From positions 115,615 through 179,614 of the forward strand of contig CAUEQD010000001.1 in the NCBI GenBank assembly GCA_959019945.1: a stretch of 64,000 bases of DNA, in the 5' to 3' direction. Source of the DNA: an uncultured Collinsella sp. (lineage in GTDB: Bacteria; Actinomycetota; Coriobacteriia; Coriobacteriales; Coriobacteriaceae). Made by a program: the position numbers and the translations under genes. Below, in pieces: positions 53,570-63,005 of this stretch. The notes beneath the pieces are model-generated. The model had not been told where the DNA came from. It searched no databases and worked only from the letters and a program-made list of their open reading frames with translations. Position 1 is the first letter of the stretch. Each line of letters begins with the position of its first letter.

Positions 53570-56500
53570 ATGAGCAAACTCGTCGAGGGCATTAAAGACC
53601 GTGTGGTCGCTGCCGCACGCGAGGCTGCGCCCGCCGTGGTGGACGCCGCGCAGAAGGTCGCGACCGCGGCTGCCGAGAAAGTTACTGAGGCAGTTGCCGA
53701 TGCCAAGAACGTGGCAGGGGAGACGTCCGTCGTCAGCGAGCCCGCCACCGCCGCTGAGCCCGTAGCCGCCGTCCACGCCCCCGAGGGCGCGATTTTCAAC
53801 CCCGAGGCCGCCCATGGCAACCTGCACCTGGGCATCGACGTGGGCTCCACCACCGTCAAACTCGCCGTGCTCAACGACGATAACCAGATCGTCTACGCCA
53901 AGTACCAGCGCCACCACACCGACGTCCGCGCCTGCGCCCGCGACCTGTTCGAGGGCGCCGCGACCGTGCTGCCGACGGCCCAGATGACCTGCGCTATCAC
54001 CGGCTCAGGCGGTTTGCTGCTGTCCCAGTGGCTCGACCTAGAGTTTGTCCAGGAGGTCATCGCCAGCAAGCGTGCCGTCGAGACCCTCATCCCGGCCACC
54101 GACGTCGCCATCGAGCTCGGCGGCGAGGACGCCAAGATCATCTATTTCGACAACGGCATCGAGCAGCGCATGAACGGCACCTGCGCCGGCGGTACGGGCG
54201 CGTTCATCGATCAGATGGCAACCCTGCTGCACACCGACGCGAGCGGCCTCAACGAGCTCGCGGCCAACGCCACCACCATCTATCCCATCGCCAGCCGCTG
54301 CGGCGTCTTTGCCAAGACCGACGTACAGCCGCTGCTCAACGAGGGCGCCCGTCCCGAGGACGTGGCCGCGTCCATCTTCCAGGCCGTCGTGACCCAGACC
54401 ATCTCGGGCCTGGCGTGCGGCCGTCCTATCCGCGGCAACGTCGCCTTCCTGGGCGGCCCGCTGCAGTACCTTTCCGAGTTGCGCCACCGCTTCTACCTCA
54501 CGCTCAACCTGGACGAGGAGCACCGCATCGTGCCCCGAAACGCTCACCTGTTTGTGGCGAGCGGTGCCGCCATGGCGCACGAGTCCAACAAGCTCAGCAC
54601 GTTCCCGCAGCTCATCGATGCCATCGATAGTCTGGGTGACACGCAGGGTGCCGAGGTTGAGCGTCTGGACCCGCTCTTTGCCACTGACGAAGATTTTTCC
54701 GAGTTCAAGAACCGCCACGATACCGAGGTCGTCCCCAAGGGCAAGCTCGACGGCTACACCGGCCGCGTGTTCATCGGTATCGATGCCGGCTCCACCACCA
54801 TGAAGGCCGCGCTCGTGGGCGAGGACGGCCAGCTGCTGCACACCTGGTACGGCAACAACAACGGTGATATTCTGGGCACGGCCAAGGTCATCATGGCCGA
54901 TTTCTACAACCACATTCCCGCCGGCTGCACCATCGGCCACGTGACCACCACCGGTTATGGCGAGGCACTGCTCATCGAGGCCCTCAAGGCCGATTCCGGC
55001 GAGATCGAGACCGTCGCTCACCTGCGCGGCGCCAAGGCGTTCCTGCCCGGCGTCGAGTTCATTCTGGACATTGGCGGCCAGGACATGAAGTGCCTGCGCG
55101 TCAAGGACGGCGTCATCGAGCACATCATGCTCAACGAGGCCTGCTCGTCGGGTTGCGGTAGCTTTATCGAGAGCTTCGCCGTCTCTATGAACATGGACGT
55201 GCGCGCGTTCGCCGATGCCGCCATCCATGCCAAGGCCCCCGTCGACCTGGGTAGCCGCTGCACGGTCTTTATGAACTCGCGCGTCAAGCAGGCGCAAAAG
55301 GAAGGCGCCACGGTGGGCGACATCGCGGCCGGCCTGTCCTATTCCGTCATCAAGAATGCTCTGTTCAAGGTCATTAAGCTGCGCGACCCCAAGGAGATCG
55401 GCAGCCAGGTGATCGTCCAGGGCGGCACCTTTATGTCCGATGCCACGCTGCGCGCGTTTGAGCAGCTCACCGGCGTTCATGCCGTGCGTCCCGACATCGC
55501 CGGCTGCATGGGCGCCTACGGTGCGGCCCTGCTCGCCCGCGATCGCGCCGGCGCCGACGGCACTTCGACCATCCTTTCGGCCGAGGACATCGCGCACCTT
55601 ACCGTGACGCAAAAGCACGTCCGCTGCGGTCGCTGCTCCAACAACTGCCAGCTCACCGTCAACGATTTTGGCGGCGGTAGGCGCTTCATTACCGGTAACC
55701 GCTGCGAGAAGGGTGCCGGCCACAAAAAGCAAAAGACCGAGGCCCCCAACCTCTTCAAAAAGAAAAACGAGCTGCTCTTTAACCGCGAGGTCCTGAGTCC
55801 CGACGAGGCCCCGCGCGGCACCGTCGGCATCCCGCGCGCGCTCAACATGTACGAGAACTACCCCTTCTGGCATGCGTTCTTTACGCGTCTGGGCTTTAGC
55901 GTGCAGCTGTCCGACCAGTCGAGCAAGAAGACCTACCAGGCGGGCATCGAGTCCATGCCGTCCGAGAGCGTGTGCTATCCGGCCAAGATGAGCCACGGCC
56001 ACGTGATGAACCTCATCGACCGCGACGTCGACTTCATCTGGATGCCGTGCGTGCGCTGGGAGCGCAAGGAGGATCCGACCGCTGGCAACTGCTATAACTG
56101 CCCCATCGTCATGAGCTACCCCACGGCGCTGGCGCTCAACATCGACGAGATCCGCGAGCAGAACATCGAGTTCCTGTACCCGTTTGTGCCCTATCACGAC
56201 AAGACCGAGCTCAAGCGCCGTCTGTACCAGGTGCTTGCCGTCGACCGTGTGGCCGATGCGCAAGCCGGTCGCGGTCGCGTGCGCGGTCCCAAGATCACGC
56301 GTTCCGAGGTCGATGCCGCCGTCAACGCTGCCTTTGAGGCCGATGCGCGTTTCCACGAGGACATCCAGACCATGGGCGAGGAGGCTCTTAAGTGGGTCGA
56401 GGACCACGGTGGCCACGGCATTGTGCTCGCCGGCCGCCCCTACCATAACGACCCCGAGATCAACCATGCCCTGCCCGAGCTTATCTCGAGCTTTGGCTTT

Positions 56501-58351
56501 GCGGTCTTTACCGAGGATTCGCTCGCGCACCTGGTAAAGCCCGAGCGTCCGATTCGCGTCGTCGACCAGTGGATGTACCACAGCCGCCTGTACGCTGTCG
56601 CCCGCTTTGTGACGATGCGCAACGACCTGGACCTGATCCAGCTCAACTCTTTCGGCTGCGGTCTGGACGCTCTGACCACCGACCAGGTGCAGGAGATCCT
56701 GGAGGCCAGCGGCAAGATCTACACCGTGCTCAAGATCGACGAGGTATCCAACCTGGGTGCCGCGCGCATCCGCATCCGCTCGCTCATGGCAGCGCTCAAG
56801 GACCAGGAGGCCGAGCGCTTGGCCGAGGCCACGGCCGCGGGCGAGGCTTACGAGCAGGGCGATGCCGCGCCGGTGGCCCCTTCCACGGATGCCCCCGCGT
56901 TCGCGAGCCGTAAGTACACGTTCGAGGCGCAGCGCGAGAGCGCCTCGACAGCATGGCCCAAGGTGCCCTTTACCGAGCAGATGCGCGACGAGGGCTACAC
57001 CATTCTGTGCCCGCAGATGGCGCCGATCCACTTTGACCTGGTCAAAGAGGTGTTCCGTGGTGCTGGCTACAACTTGGAGCTGCTGCCCTCGACCGATCAC
57101 GACGCCGTCGAGGCCGGCCTGCGCTATGTGAACAATGACATTTGCTATCCATCCATTTTGGTGACCGGCCAGATTATGGAGGCCATCGAGAGCGGCCGGT
57201 ACGACTTGTCCAAGACGGCCGTGGTTATCAGCCAGACCGGCGGTGGCTGCCGTGCCACCAACTACATCGCGCTCATCCGCAAGGCCCTGCGCGAGAGCGG
57301 CCACCCCGAGATTCCGGTGATCTCGCTTTCGGCCGTGGCACTGGGCGAGGACAACCCCGGCTTTAAGATTACGCCGGCGCTGCTTAAGCAGGCAGTCTAC
57401 GCGGTGCTCTTTGGCGACGTGATGATGCAGATGCTCTATCGTTGCCGCCCGTACGAGGCCACGCCCGGTGCCGCCAACGCACTCTACGAGGAGTACATGG
57501 CGCGCGCCCGCAAGTTGGCGCCTAGGTTCAACAGGCACAACTACACCAAGCTGTGCCGCGAAGCCATCCGCGCGTTCGACACCATGCCGCTCGTGGGCGA
57601 GGGCACCAAGCCACGCGTGGGCGTAGTCGGCGAGATTCTGGTCAAGTTCCATCCCACGGCCAACAACCACGTGGTCGATGTCATTGAGCGCGAGGGCTGC
57701 GAGGCTGTGGTGCCGGGACTGCTTGACTTCTTCCTGTACTCCATGAGCAACGCCGAGCTGCAGAAGGACGAGCTGGGAAGCTCTGCTACCACGCGCGCTG
57801 GTATGCAGGCGCTCATCAAGCTCGTGGACTGGATGCGTACGCCGGTGGAAGAGATGCTCGAGAAGTCCCGCCGCTTCGAGGCGCCCGAGCGCATCGGCAC
57901 CATGGCGGACAAGGCCCGCACGGTGCTTTCGGTGTGCAACAACATGGGCGAGGGCTGGTTACTCACGGCTGAGATGCTCGATCTGATTGACCACGGTGCG
58001 CCCAACATCATCTGCACCCAGCCCTTCGCGTGCCTGCCCAACCACGTGGTGGGTAAGGCTGTGATCAAGGAGCTGCGCCGTCAGCACCCCGAGAGCAACA
58101 TCGTCGCGGTGGACTATGATCCCGGTGCATCCGAGGTCAACCAGCTCAACCGCATTAAGCTCATGATCAGCGTGGCCAAGGAAAACATGCGTGCCGGCAA
58201 GGGCTTTAAGCTCGAGAAGGTGGCGCCGCTCGCGATGGACGAAGTCACCGGCCAGATGCGTGCCCATGACGGCTGCGTGAGCTGCGGCTCGGTCGACGAG
58301 AGTGCCGTGGCGTCGGTCGCTGAGCGTCTGGGACGCGGCATTAAGAAGTAA
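53570..58351 (+). CDS. Acyl-CoA dehydratase activase, double ASKHA plus DUF2229
   Basis: A 1593-residue ATPase of the BadF/BadG/HgdC type. Residues 1-80 are an Ala/Val/Lys-rich amphipathic helix extension. ASKHA domain 1 starts near 89 (GIDVGSTTVKLAV) with GTCAGGTGAF near 204; domain 2 near 403 (GIDAGSTTMKAALV) with EACSSGCGSF near 524: each has the cysteine that binds a [4Fe-4S] cluster between subunits. CGRCSNNCQ (about 684) to GNRCEKG is a metal-binding loop, then DUF2229 and an HgdB-like C-terminal part. It would use ATP to drive electrons into a 2-hydroxyacyl-CoA dehydratase-like protein. RBS GAGGAGAG. A diverged copy of its 3' end is at 63622-63830. Confidence 0.9.
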   Translation: MSKLVEGIKDRVVAAAREAAPAVVDAAQKVATAAAEKVTEAVADAKNVAGETSVVSEPATAAEPVAAVHAPEGAIFNPEAAHGNLHLGIDVGSTTVKLAVLNDDNQIVYAKYQRHHTDVRACARDLFEGAATVLPTAQMTCAITGSGGLLLSQWLDLEFVQEVIASKRAVETLIPATDVAIELGGEDAKIIYFDNGIEQRMNGTCAGGTGAFIDQMATLLHTDASGLNELAANATTIYPIASRCGVFAKTDVQPLLNEGARPEDVAASIFQAVVTQTISGLACGRPIRGNVAFLGGPLQYLSELRHRFYLTLNLDEEHRIVPRNAHLFVASGAAMAHESNKLSTFPQLIDAIDSLGDTQGAEVERLDPLFATDEDFSEFKNRHDTEVVPKGKLDGYTGRVFIGIDAGSTTMKAALVGEDGQLLHTWYGNNNGDILGTAKVIMADFYNHIPAGCTIGHVTTTGYGEALLIEALKADSGEIETVAHLRGAKAFLPGVEFILDIGGQDMKCLRVKDGVIEHIMLNEACSSGCGSFIESFAVSMNMDVRAFADAAIHAKAPVDLGSRCTVFMNSRVKQAQKEGATVGDIAAGLSYSVIKNALFKVIKLRDPKEIGSQVIVQGGTFMSDATLRAFEQLTGVHAVRPDIAGCMGAYGAALLARDRAGADGTSTILSAEDIAHLTVTQKHVRCGRCSNNCQLTVNDFGGGRRFITGNRCEKGAGHKKQKTEAPNLFKKKNELLFNREVLSPDEAPRGTVGIPRALNMYENYPFWHAFFTRLGFSVQLSDQSSKKTYQAGIESMPSESVCYPAKMSHGHVMNLIDRDVDFIWMPCVRWERKEDPTAGNCYNCPIVMSYPTALALNIDEIREQNIEFLYPFVPYHDKTELKRRLYQVLAVDRVADAQAGRGRVRGPKITRSEVDAAVNAAFEADARFHEDIQTMGEEALKWVEDHGGHGIVLAGRPYHNDPEINHALPELISSFGFAVFTEDSLAHLVKPERPIRVVDQWMYHSRLYAVARFVTMRNDLDLIQLNSFGCGLDALTTDQVQEILEASGKIYTVLKIDEVSNLGAARIRIRSLMAALKDQEAERLAEATAAGEAYEQGDAAPVAPSTDAPAFASRKYTFEAQRESASTAWPKVPFTEQMRDEGYTILCPQMAPIHFDLVKEVFRGAGYNLELLPSTDHDAVEAGLRYVNNDICYPSILVTGQIMEAIESGRYDLSKTAVVISQTGGGCRATNYIALIRKALRESGHPEIPVISLSAVALGEDNPGFKITPALLKQAVYAVLFGDVMMQMLYRCRPYEATPGAANALYEEYMARARKLAPRFNRHNYTKLCREAIRAFDTMPLVGEGTKPRVGVVGEILVKFHPTANNHVVDVIEREGCEAVVPGLLDFFLYSMSNAELQKDELGSSATTRAGMQALIKLVDWMRTPVEEMLEKSRRFEAPERIGTMADKARTVLSVCNNMGEGWLLTAEMLDLIDHGAPNIICTQPFACLPNHVVGKAVIKELRRQHPESNIVAVDYDPGASEVNQLNRIKLMISVAKENMRAGKGFKLEKVAPLAMDEVTGQMRAHDGCVSCGSVDESAVASVAERLGRGIKK

Positions 58352-58397
58352 CTAAATTATTCCGACGCTAACAGCGGCTTGCCGAAATAACGTGTGA

Positions 58398-58437
58398 GGC
58401 GCGGTGGCGGCCATCTGGCTGTCGCCGCGCCATCTTT
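58398..58437 (+). terminator. Terminator of the activase gene
   Basis: GGCGCGGTGGCG pairs with CGCCGCGCC and is followed by ATCTTTC. Confidence 0.65.
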
Positions 58438-58696
58438 CTCTGGCTTGGTCTGGGGCGGTGCTGACAATGAATGGTGCGGTCAGTGCTCGGCTCAACCCGC
58501 TGAGAAGGGGGCTGAGCCATTTATTTCGGAAGTGGGGCACAGGCTTGCGGGTGGTGAGTGGGTCACTGATTTGGCAAGAGTCTGTCAGGCCCTCGTTGTT
58601 TTCTCTCGGAATACTTCAAAAAACACGGGCTGACCCACGCTTCTGTTCTGGCGGAATACGTTGCTGTTTTGCATGGAATTAACATGCCCGTCATAT
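58438..58696. other. Unassigned stretch at the island edge
   Basis: No gene I can support. GTGGGTCA (58558-58565) and TGACCCAC (58631-58638) form an 8-base inverted repeat 65 bases apart. Base composition changes here from G+C-rich to A+T-rich, so the left island boundary lies within it. Confidence 0.5.
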
Positions 58697-59653
58697 TCAG
58701 CTGGAAAGGTCTCCTCTTTCAGCGCTTTTTAAACATCGAGAGAGCTGGCGTGCCTCAAGTTGAATGCAGCTTATCGCGTGATGAGTCTGCGCTTGGGTAT
58801 CGTTTGAATTTGAAACGCAGTAAAAAGGGATTGATATTCTGTCTTGTTCGCCTAGGCAAACGATTTTTGCTGGATAGCCTATCCTGAATTGAGACGCTTG
58901 TGAGGCTATGGTCAGAATAATCCCATGCTTATGAATCAGAAAATCGGACAAATTTTGCTGGTCTGCTAAGTTAATATTCTCGTAGGAAGGGGAAAGGCCC
59001 AGATGGTTAAATGCTGAGTTTATTCTCTTTCGACAATATCGAATGTCACAGGTGTTTGCAATTGGATATCGAGCCACCGCGTTTAGATTTGCCGTTGCGC
59101 GACTAGCTAATGGGTGACTGCTTTCAACTAAGAGGTTGACTTCGGCATTCAATAAAAAATGTGATTCAAAAAGATTGGTGTCTACTTGTCCAGCGACAAT
59201 TGCAATGTCGATTTGTCTGTCAAGTAGAAGGGATAAACACGTTCCGCCGTCGTCATATCTGGAAACAGTAAACTTACCGCCCTTATACTTTTTCGAAAGC
59301 CTGTTCAGTGTGGGCTGGTTGAACCAGCTTGCGAGTATTGGTGCTAGTCCGACTGCAACGCGTGTCAAACGTGTCTGGGTTATTTTTATCTTTTCACGCA
59401 TGATTTGCGCATACGCTTGAATTCCCTCAACTGAAGCTAGTACATCTAATGCTATAGGAAGGATTTCCTCTCCATAGTTTGTTAGATGTAGAATACTGCC
59501 TCTTTTTTCGAACAGCTTCAGACCAAGTTCAGATTCCAATGCTCGAATGCCTTTTGAAACAGCTTGCGGCGAAACGCTTAATATAGTTGCTGCATCCGAG
59601 TAATTCTGATAATCAAATACCTTTATGAAATACTGCAGCTGAACAACATTCAC
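58697..59653 (-). CDS. LysR-family regulator of the peptide locus
   Basis: A 318-residue regulator. The HTH (NYSDAATILSVSPQAVSKGI) and RALESELGLKLFEKRGS match LysR; the C-terminal co-inducer domain follows (about 95-300). It is transcribed away from the peptide operon from a 158-base intergenic region, the usual position for a regulator that controls its neighbour. The gene is A+T-rich like the operon. CTAGGCCTAG (59784-59793) sits near the expected peptide transcript start and may be a binding site. Confidence 0.85.
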   Translation of the reverse strand: MNVVQLQYFIKVFDYQNYSDAATILSVSPQAVSKGIRALESELGLKLFEKRGSILHLTNYGEEILPIALDVLASVEGIQAYAQIMREKIKITQTRLTRVAVGLAPILASWFNQPTLNRLSKKYKGGKFTVSRYDDGGTCLSLLLDRQIDIAIVAGQVDTNLFESHFLLNAEVNLLVESSHPLASRATANLNAVARYPIANTCDIRYCRKRINSAFNHLGLSPSYENINLADQQNLSDFLIHKHGIILTIASQASQFRIGYPAKIVCLGEQDRISIPFYCVSNSNDTQAQTHHAISCIQLEARQLSRCLKSAERGDLSS

Positions 59654-59811
59654 CAGAATTTCCTTAGGTTGAATTTTTAATCAGTCTAAGTGTAAATTAA
59701 ATAATGTTAAACAAGGCAAACAAATTGTTTCATCTAGTACAAAAAGTTATCAAACAGCTTTTGACTTTTTGACCAAAGTATAACTAGGCCTAGAACGAGA
59801 AAGGAGCCATT

Positions 59812-59982
59812 GTGGATTGGATACAGCCAACTCAAACACCTAACGATATTGCTTTGCTATCAAGTTGGTGTCCTTGTCAGGGCGCAAAATGTCAAGGGCG
59901 CTGTAATCCCTGGGGGATGTGTGCCGTGTACACGGGCGGGAATTGCCGCGCATTTCAACATTGCGGTATACACGTTAGCTAG
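59812..59982 (+). CDS. Cys-rich RiPP precursor peptide A
   Basis: A 56-residue peptide not represented by a longer frame. GTG start with AAGGAG five bases upstream. The leader (1-18) opens MDWIQP and has no cysteine; the core has seven cysteines (20, 22, 27, 31, 37, 45, 51), and the end is HCGIHVS. Together with peptide B and the radical SAM/SPASM protein it looks like the substrate for thioether bond formation. A 118-residue frame from TTG 59810 overlaps it and is judged a shadow. The shared pattern with peptide B is strong evidence that it is coding. Confidence 0.8.
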   Translation: MDWIQPTQTPNDIALLSSWCPCQGAKCQGRCNPWGMCAVYTGGNCRAFQHCGIHVS

Positions 59983-59990
59983 GAGCTCCG

Positions 59991-60155
59991 ATGGAATATA
60001 TTCAAAAGCCAGTGAATACTCAGATGCCTGCTTCGTCTCGAGATATTTCTACGTGTGTGTCCTGTGCAGCACATATTTGTTGGAGTTATTCAGGGGGAGG
60101 ACCGTGTGGCCTGAGGATCTGCATTACCAAATTTTGTGGCTGGAATTACTCCTAA
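59991..60155 (+). CDS. Cys-rich RiPP precursor peptide B
   Basis: A 54-residue peptide starting ATG 59991, with AGGAG five bases upstream that overlaps the stop of peptide A. It opens MEYIQKP, has six cysteines (22, 25, 30, 39, 44, 49), a GGGPCG turn, and ends FCGWNYS. The M-[DE]-[WY]-I-Q start and C-G-x3-S end match peptide A; leader length is also alike. The M-x-Y-I-x-K-P opening recalls Cys-rich radical SAM substrates of the Clo7bot kind, which is my recollection only. Confidence 0.8.
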   Translation: MEYIQKPVNTQMPASSRDISTCVSCAAHICWSYSGGGPCGLRICITKFCGWNYS

Positions 60156-60193
60156 TGGCAGGTTGAAATATTGAAATATGCAACGGAGTAGAA

Positions 60194-61453
60194 ATGAAAC
60201 AGTCTCGCTTTAATGTAATCGATAAAGGGAATCAACCTACGCTGGCATATAACTCGTACTCTGGTGCAATCGTTGCGTTGGATGCAGAATACGAGAAGGG
60301 GCTTTTTGAGAATGGAGCTAATTGCCCTTCGGAAATTGTCGATAATTTGACGGACGCGGGGTTGTTGGTTCCCGACGGACTTGACGAGATCGAACATTTA
60401 AAAGAGATATCGTTGGCCTGTCGCATGCAATCAAAATCGCTTTCATTTACGATAGCCCCGACATTGAATTGTAACTTCAGATGTCCGTATTGTTATGAGA
60501 ACGGCAAGCGTTATGGCTCAATGAGCGACCGATGCGTCGATCAGGTAATAAAGCATATCAATGGCATGGTTATAGACAATCAGGCGGAAAGTTTGCAGAT
60601 TGCCTGGTATGGCGGCGAGCCTTTATTGGCGATTGAGACTGTGGAGAAGATTACGCGCGGAATCCGAAGTGATGAAATCTTATTTAACGCCAGCATGGTG
60701 ACCAATGGCTATTTCTTAGATGGGAAAACGGCGGAGTTGCTTGCAAAAAATGGGGTTACGCACGTTCAGGTAACTGTCGATGGTCCGCCTGAGATACACA
60801 ATCGAAGAAGATGTCTTCCTTCTGGCGGCGATACGTTCAACCGTATTATTGATAACGTAAAAAGGGCTAGTGCGTACTTTGATGTCATCTTAAGAGTCAA
60901 TGTTGATCCGTCGAACGGTGATCAGATTGATCGTTTGGTTGATTCGCTTGATCGTAAAGGTCTTCGTAATAAAGTAAAACTATATTTAGCGGCAGTAGAT
61001 GATATAAATGGGACGTGCGCTAACTCTCCATGCTATTCAGAGGATGAATTTGCTTCGATTGAAGCATCCTGTCTGTCTCGCTACAAAATGACAGGGTACA
61101 TGGATCCATTTCTTCCAGGCTTTAATCCGACCATATGCGGAGCCGTCAATAAATATTCAGAAGTTATTGGACCAGACGGTTCCTTATATAAATGCTGGAA
61201 TGAAATAGGATATTCCGACAGAAGCTATGGGAGCATCTTTGAAAATGTAACGAGTAGCGCATCCGAAGTTTCCATATGGAATGCTTACGACTTTTGTTCA
61301 GATTCAGAATGCCTTAACTGCTCACTTCTTCCTATGTGCATGGGTGGCTGTCCCTTCACCAGGCTGTATGAAAATAAGACAAGCTGTGTATCCGCAAGAA
61401 AGAACTGTATAAAAGTAATGAGGGCGGCCTATGATCTCAAACATAAGAAGTGA
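60194..61453 (+). CDS. Radical SAM/SPASM peptide maturase
   Basis: A 419-residue enzyme. Residues 5-70 look like a PqqD-type peptide-recognition domain (LAYNSYSGAIVALDAEYEKG). The radical SAM cluster motif is CNFRCPYC (C93, C97, C100), with YGGEPLL and VTVDGPPEIHN. The C-terminal SPASM domain has cysteines at 315, 334, 368, 373, 376, 382, 386, 398 and 405 for auxiliary clusters. This combination makes Cys thioether links in RiPP precursors. GGAG lies six bases from the ATG. It follows the two peptides by 38 bases and overlaps the exporter gene by 23. Confidence 0.92.
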   Translation: MKQSRFNVIDKGNQPTLAYNSYSGAIVALDAEYEKGLFENGANCPSEIVDNLTDAGLLVPDGLDEIEHLKEISLACRMQSKSLSFTIAPTLNCNFRCPYCYENGKRYGSMSDRCVDQVIKHINGMVIDNQAESLQIAWYGGEPLLAIETVEKITRGIRSDEILFNASMVTNGYFLDGKTAELLAKNGVTHVQVTVDGPPEIHNRRRCLPSGGDTFNRIIDNVKRASAYFDVILRVNVDPSNGDQIDRLVDSLDRKGLRNKVKLYLAAVDDINGTCANSPCYSEDEFASIEASCLSRYKMTGYMDPFLPGFNPTICGAVNKYSEVIGPDGSLYKCWNEIGYSDRSYGSIFENVTSSASEVSIWNAYDFCSDSECLNCSLLPMCMGGCPFTRLYENKTSCVSARKNCIKVMRAAYDLKHKK

Positions 61454-63005
61454 TGCGGATTCAACGGCGATCTTCGACTATCTGCCATATTTCAGACTTG
61501 GGTTTTCTTCCCAATTGCTTCTGGTTATAGCCTTTACGTTGTGCTTAATAATATCTGGAATGATGGCCTCTGTATCCCCGCTGCTCACGAGCGCTCTGGT
61601 TGATAATATATCTAAAAAAGCTCCTTATGGTGCTATTAAGATTGACAGTGCGTTAATTGGTTTCGCGGCATTAATCGATATTGTTGTCAGCTATTTAAGC
61701 ACCCTTCTTTCAATGCGGATAACGACCGTGGCTGCATTCTCGATTGCTCGAAGAAAAATCGATGAGCTCGTGCGGATGCCTTTTGAGTTGTTTTTTGAGC
61801 AGGAGTCTGCTGAAAAAACTCAACAGATTTGTTCAGATGCCAATACTGTGGCGTCCTTCGGATTGTCGATGCTCCAGACGGTACTCCTTGCGATTGTCCA
61901 GCTAGGTATCAGTTTATTTTTTCTCTATGGATGTTCCACAGCGCTCTTTTGGGTTTCCGTGACATTTTGCATCTTGTATGCAATTGCATATGCTTCATTT
62001 AAAAAACCGCTTTTTGTTTCAGGTCTGACCTTTAAGGAAGAGCAGTCCCTGTATTTCGGAAAAGTGGAGTCCCTACTTGCGCATCAGAGATTTTTGTATG
62101 TTAATGCGCTGTTCGAAAGAGCATTGAAATCCATAGATAGCTATTTTTCGTCTTTGCTGCACGCCGGAGTCGCCTATCAAAGTGTCGTTTCGAAATTTCA
62201 GGCAACTGATTCCTTTGCTGCGGCTGCGTCCCAGGTGACCATTCTTTTGATTTCGGCTTTTTATGTAATGCATGGAAGCATGAGTGTAGGCCAACTTGTT
62301 GCTGTTTCGAGCTACATGGCTTTAATGCTATCTGCCGTGAGGTCAATCTACGGTATAGGTAGCAGCGCACAAGACTGCTTCTCATCGATATCCCGTCTAA
62401 ATGCCTCTAAATTGCCTTCGGCTGCTGCTGGAGAGGAGCTCTTGGAGATCGATTACATCGAACTGCATAATTTCGGCTTTACATTAAATGGAAAGTGTCT
62501 CTACAGCAACTTGAATGTCAGGTTTGAAAAAGGAAAGCTCTATGCTCTTGTAGGGATTAATGGCTCGGGCAAAACGACCCTTGCGTACTTATTGATGGGT
62601 TGTTTCAATTCGGATTACGTTGGGACTATTTCCTACAACGGTAAGGCCCAAGAAGAAATCAACTGTGAGCTCCTTAGGCAGAAGCTAGTTTCGTTTGCTG
62701 AACAAACTCCGATATCAGTAAAGGATATTCTTTGCGATAGAAACTTTCCTTCTATCGAAAGGAAGAGGTGCGGAGGAATGTCTCCCGGGGAACTGGAACA
62801 ACTGGAAATTAGGCGGGTCTTAGAAAAGAAGGCAGACGTCTATTTATTCGATGAGCCAACAGCATCACTCGATATTGCTCATAAAGAAGCTCTGATAAAA
62901 GCTATGAAGGAAATGCGAAAGCACAAGATTGTCATTGCAATTACACACGATATGGACCTAATAGATGCTAGTGATGAGGTGGTAGAGCTTGGGAAAAGCG
63001 ATTGA
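61431..63005 (+). CDS. ABC exporter, fused membrane and ATPase domains
   Basis: A 524-residue half-transporter: about six spans (30-300), then an ATPase domain with Walker A GINGSGKTT (near 373), signature MSPGELEQLEIRRVL instead of LSGGQ, and YLFDEPTASLD (near 473). There is no C39 peptidase domain, so another protease must remove the leader. Probably exports the modified peptides, and may protect the producer. Overlaps the maturase gene and the following gene. Confidence 0.9.
   Translation: MISNIRSDADSTAIFDYLPYFRLGFSSQLLLVIAFTLCLIISGMMASVSPLLTSALVDNISKKAPYGAIKIDSALIGFAALIDIVVSYLSTLLSMRITTVAAFSIARRKIDELVRMPFELFFEQESAEKTQQICSDANTVASFGLSMLQTVLLAIVQLGISLFFLYGCSTALFWVSVTFCILYAIAYASFKKPLFVSGLTFKEEQSLYFGKVESLLAHQRFLYVNALFERALKSIDSYFSSLLHAGVAYQSVVSKFQATDSFAAAASQVTILLISAFYVMHGSMSVGQLVAVSSYMALMLSAVRSIYGIGSSAQDCFSSISRLNASKLPSAAAGEELLEIDYIELHNFGFTLNGKCLYSNLNVRFEKGKLYALVGINGSGKTTLAYLLMGCFNSDYVGTISYNGKAQEEINCELLRQKLVSFAEQTPISVKDILCDRNFPSIERKRCGGMSPGELEQLEIRRVLEKKADVYLFDEPTASLDIAHKEALIKAMKEMRKHKIVIAITHDMDLIDASDEVVELGKSD

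Noticed and set aside
54038..57670. A 1210-codon open frame antisense to the activase gene
   Set aside because: It mirrors the G+C-rich codon bias of the strongly conserved plus-strand protein and shows no motif or ribosome site. Similar antisense frames lie opposite thrC, lysC, the FtsX permease and others.
58404..58682. A 92-codon frame between the activase and LysR genes
   Set aside because: No ribosome site, no recognisable motif, and it spans the composition break.
59810..60166. A 118-residue frame from a TTG across both mini-peptides
   Set aside because: The two short frames have better ribosome sites, shared N- and C-terminal motifs and a Cys pattern; this frame has none of these.
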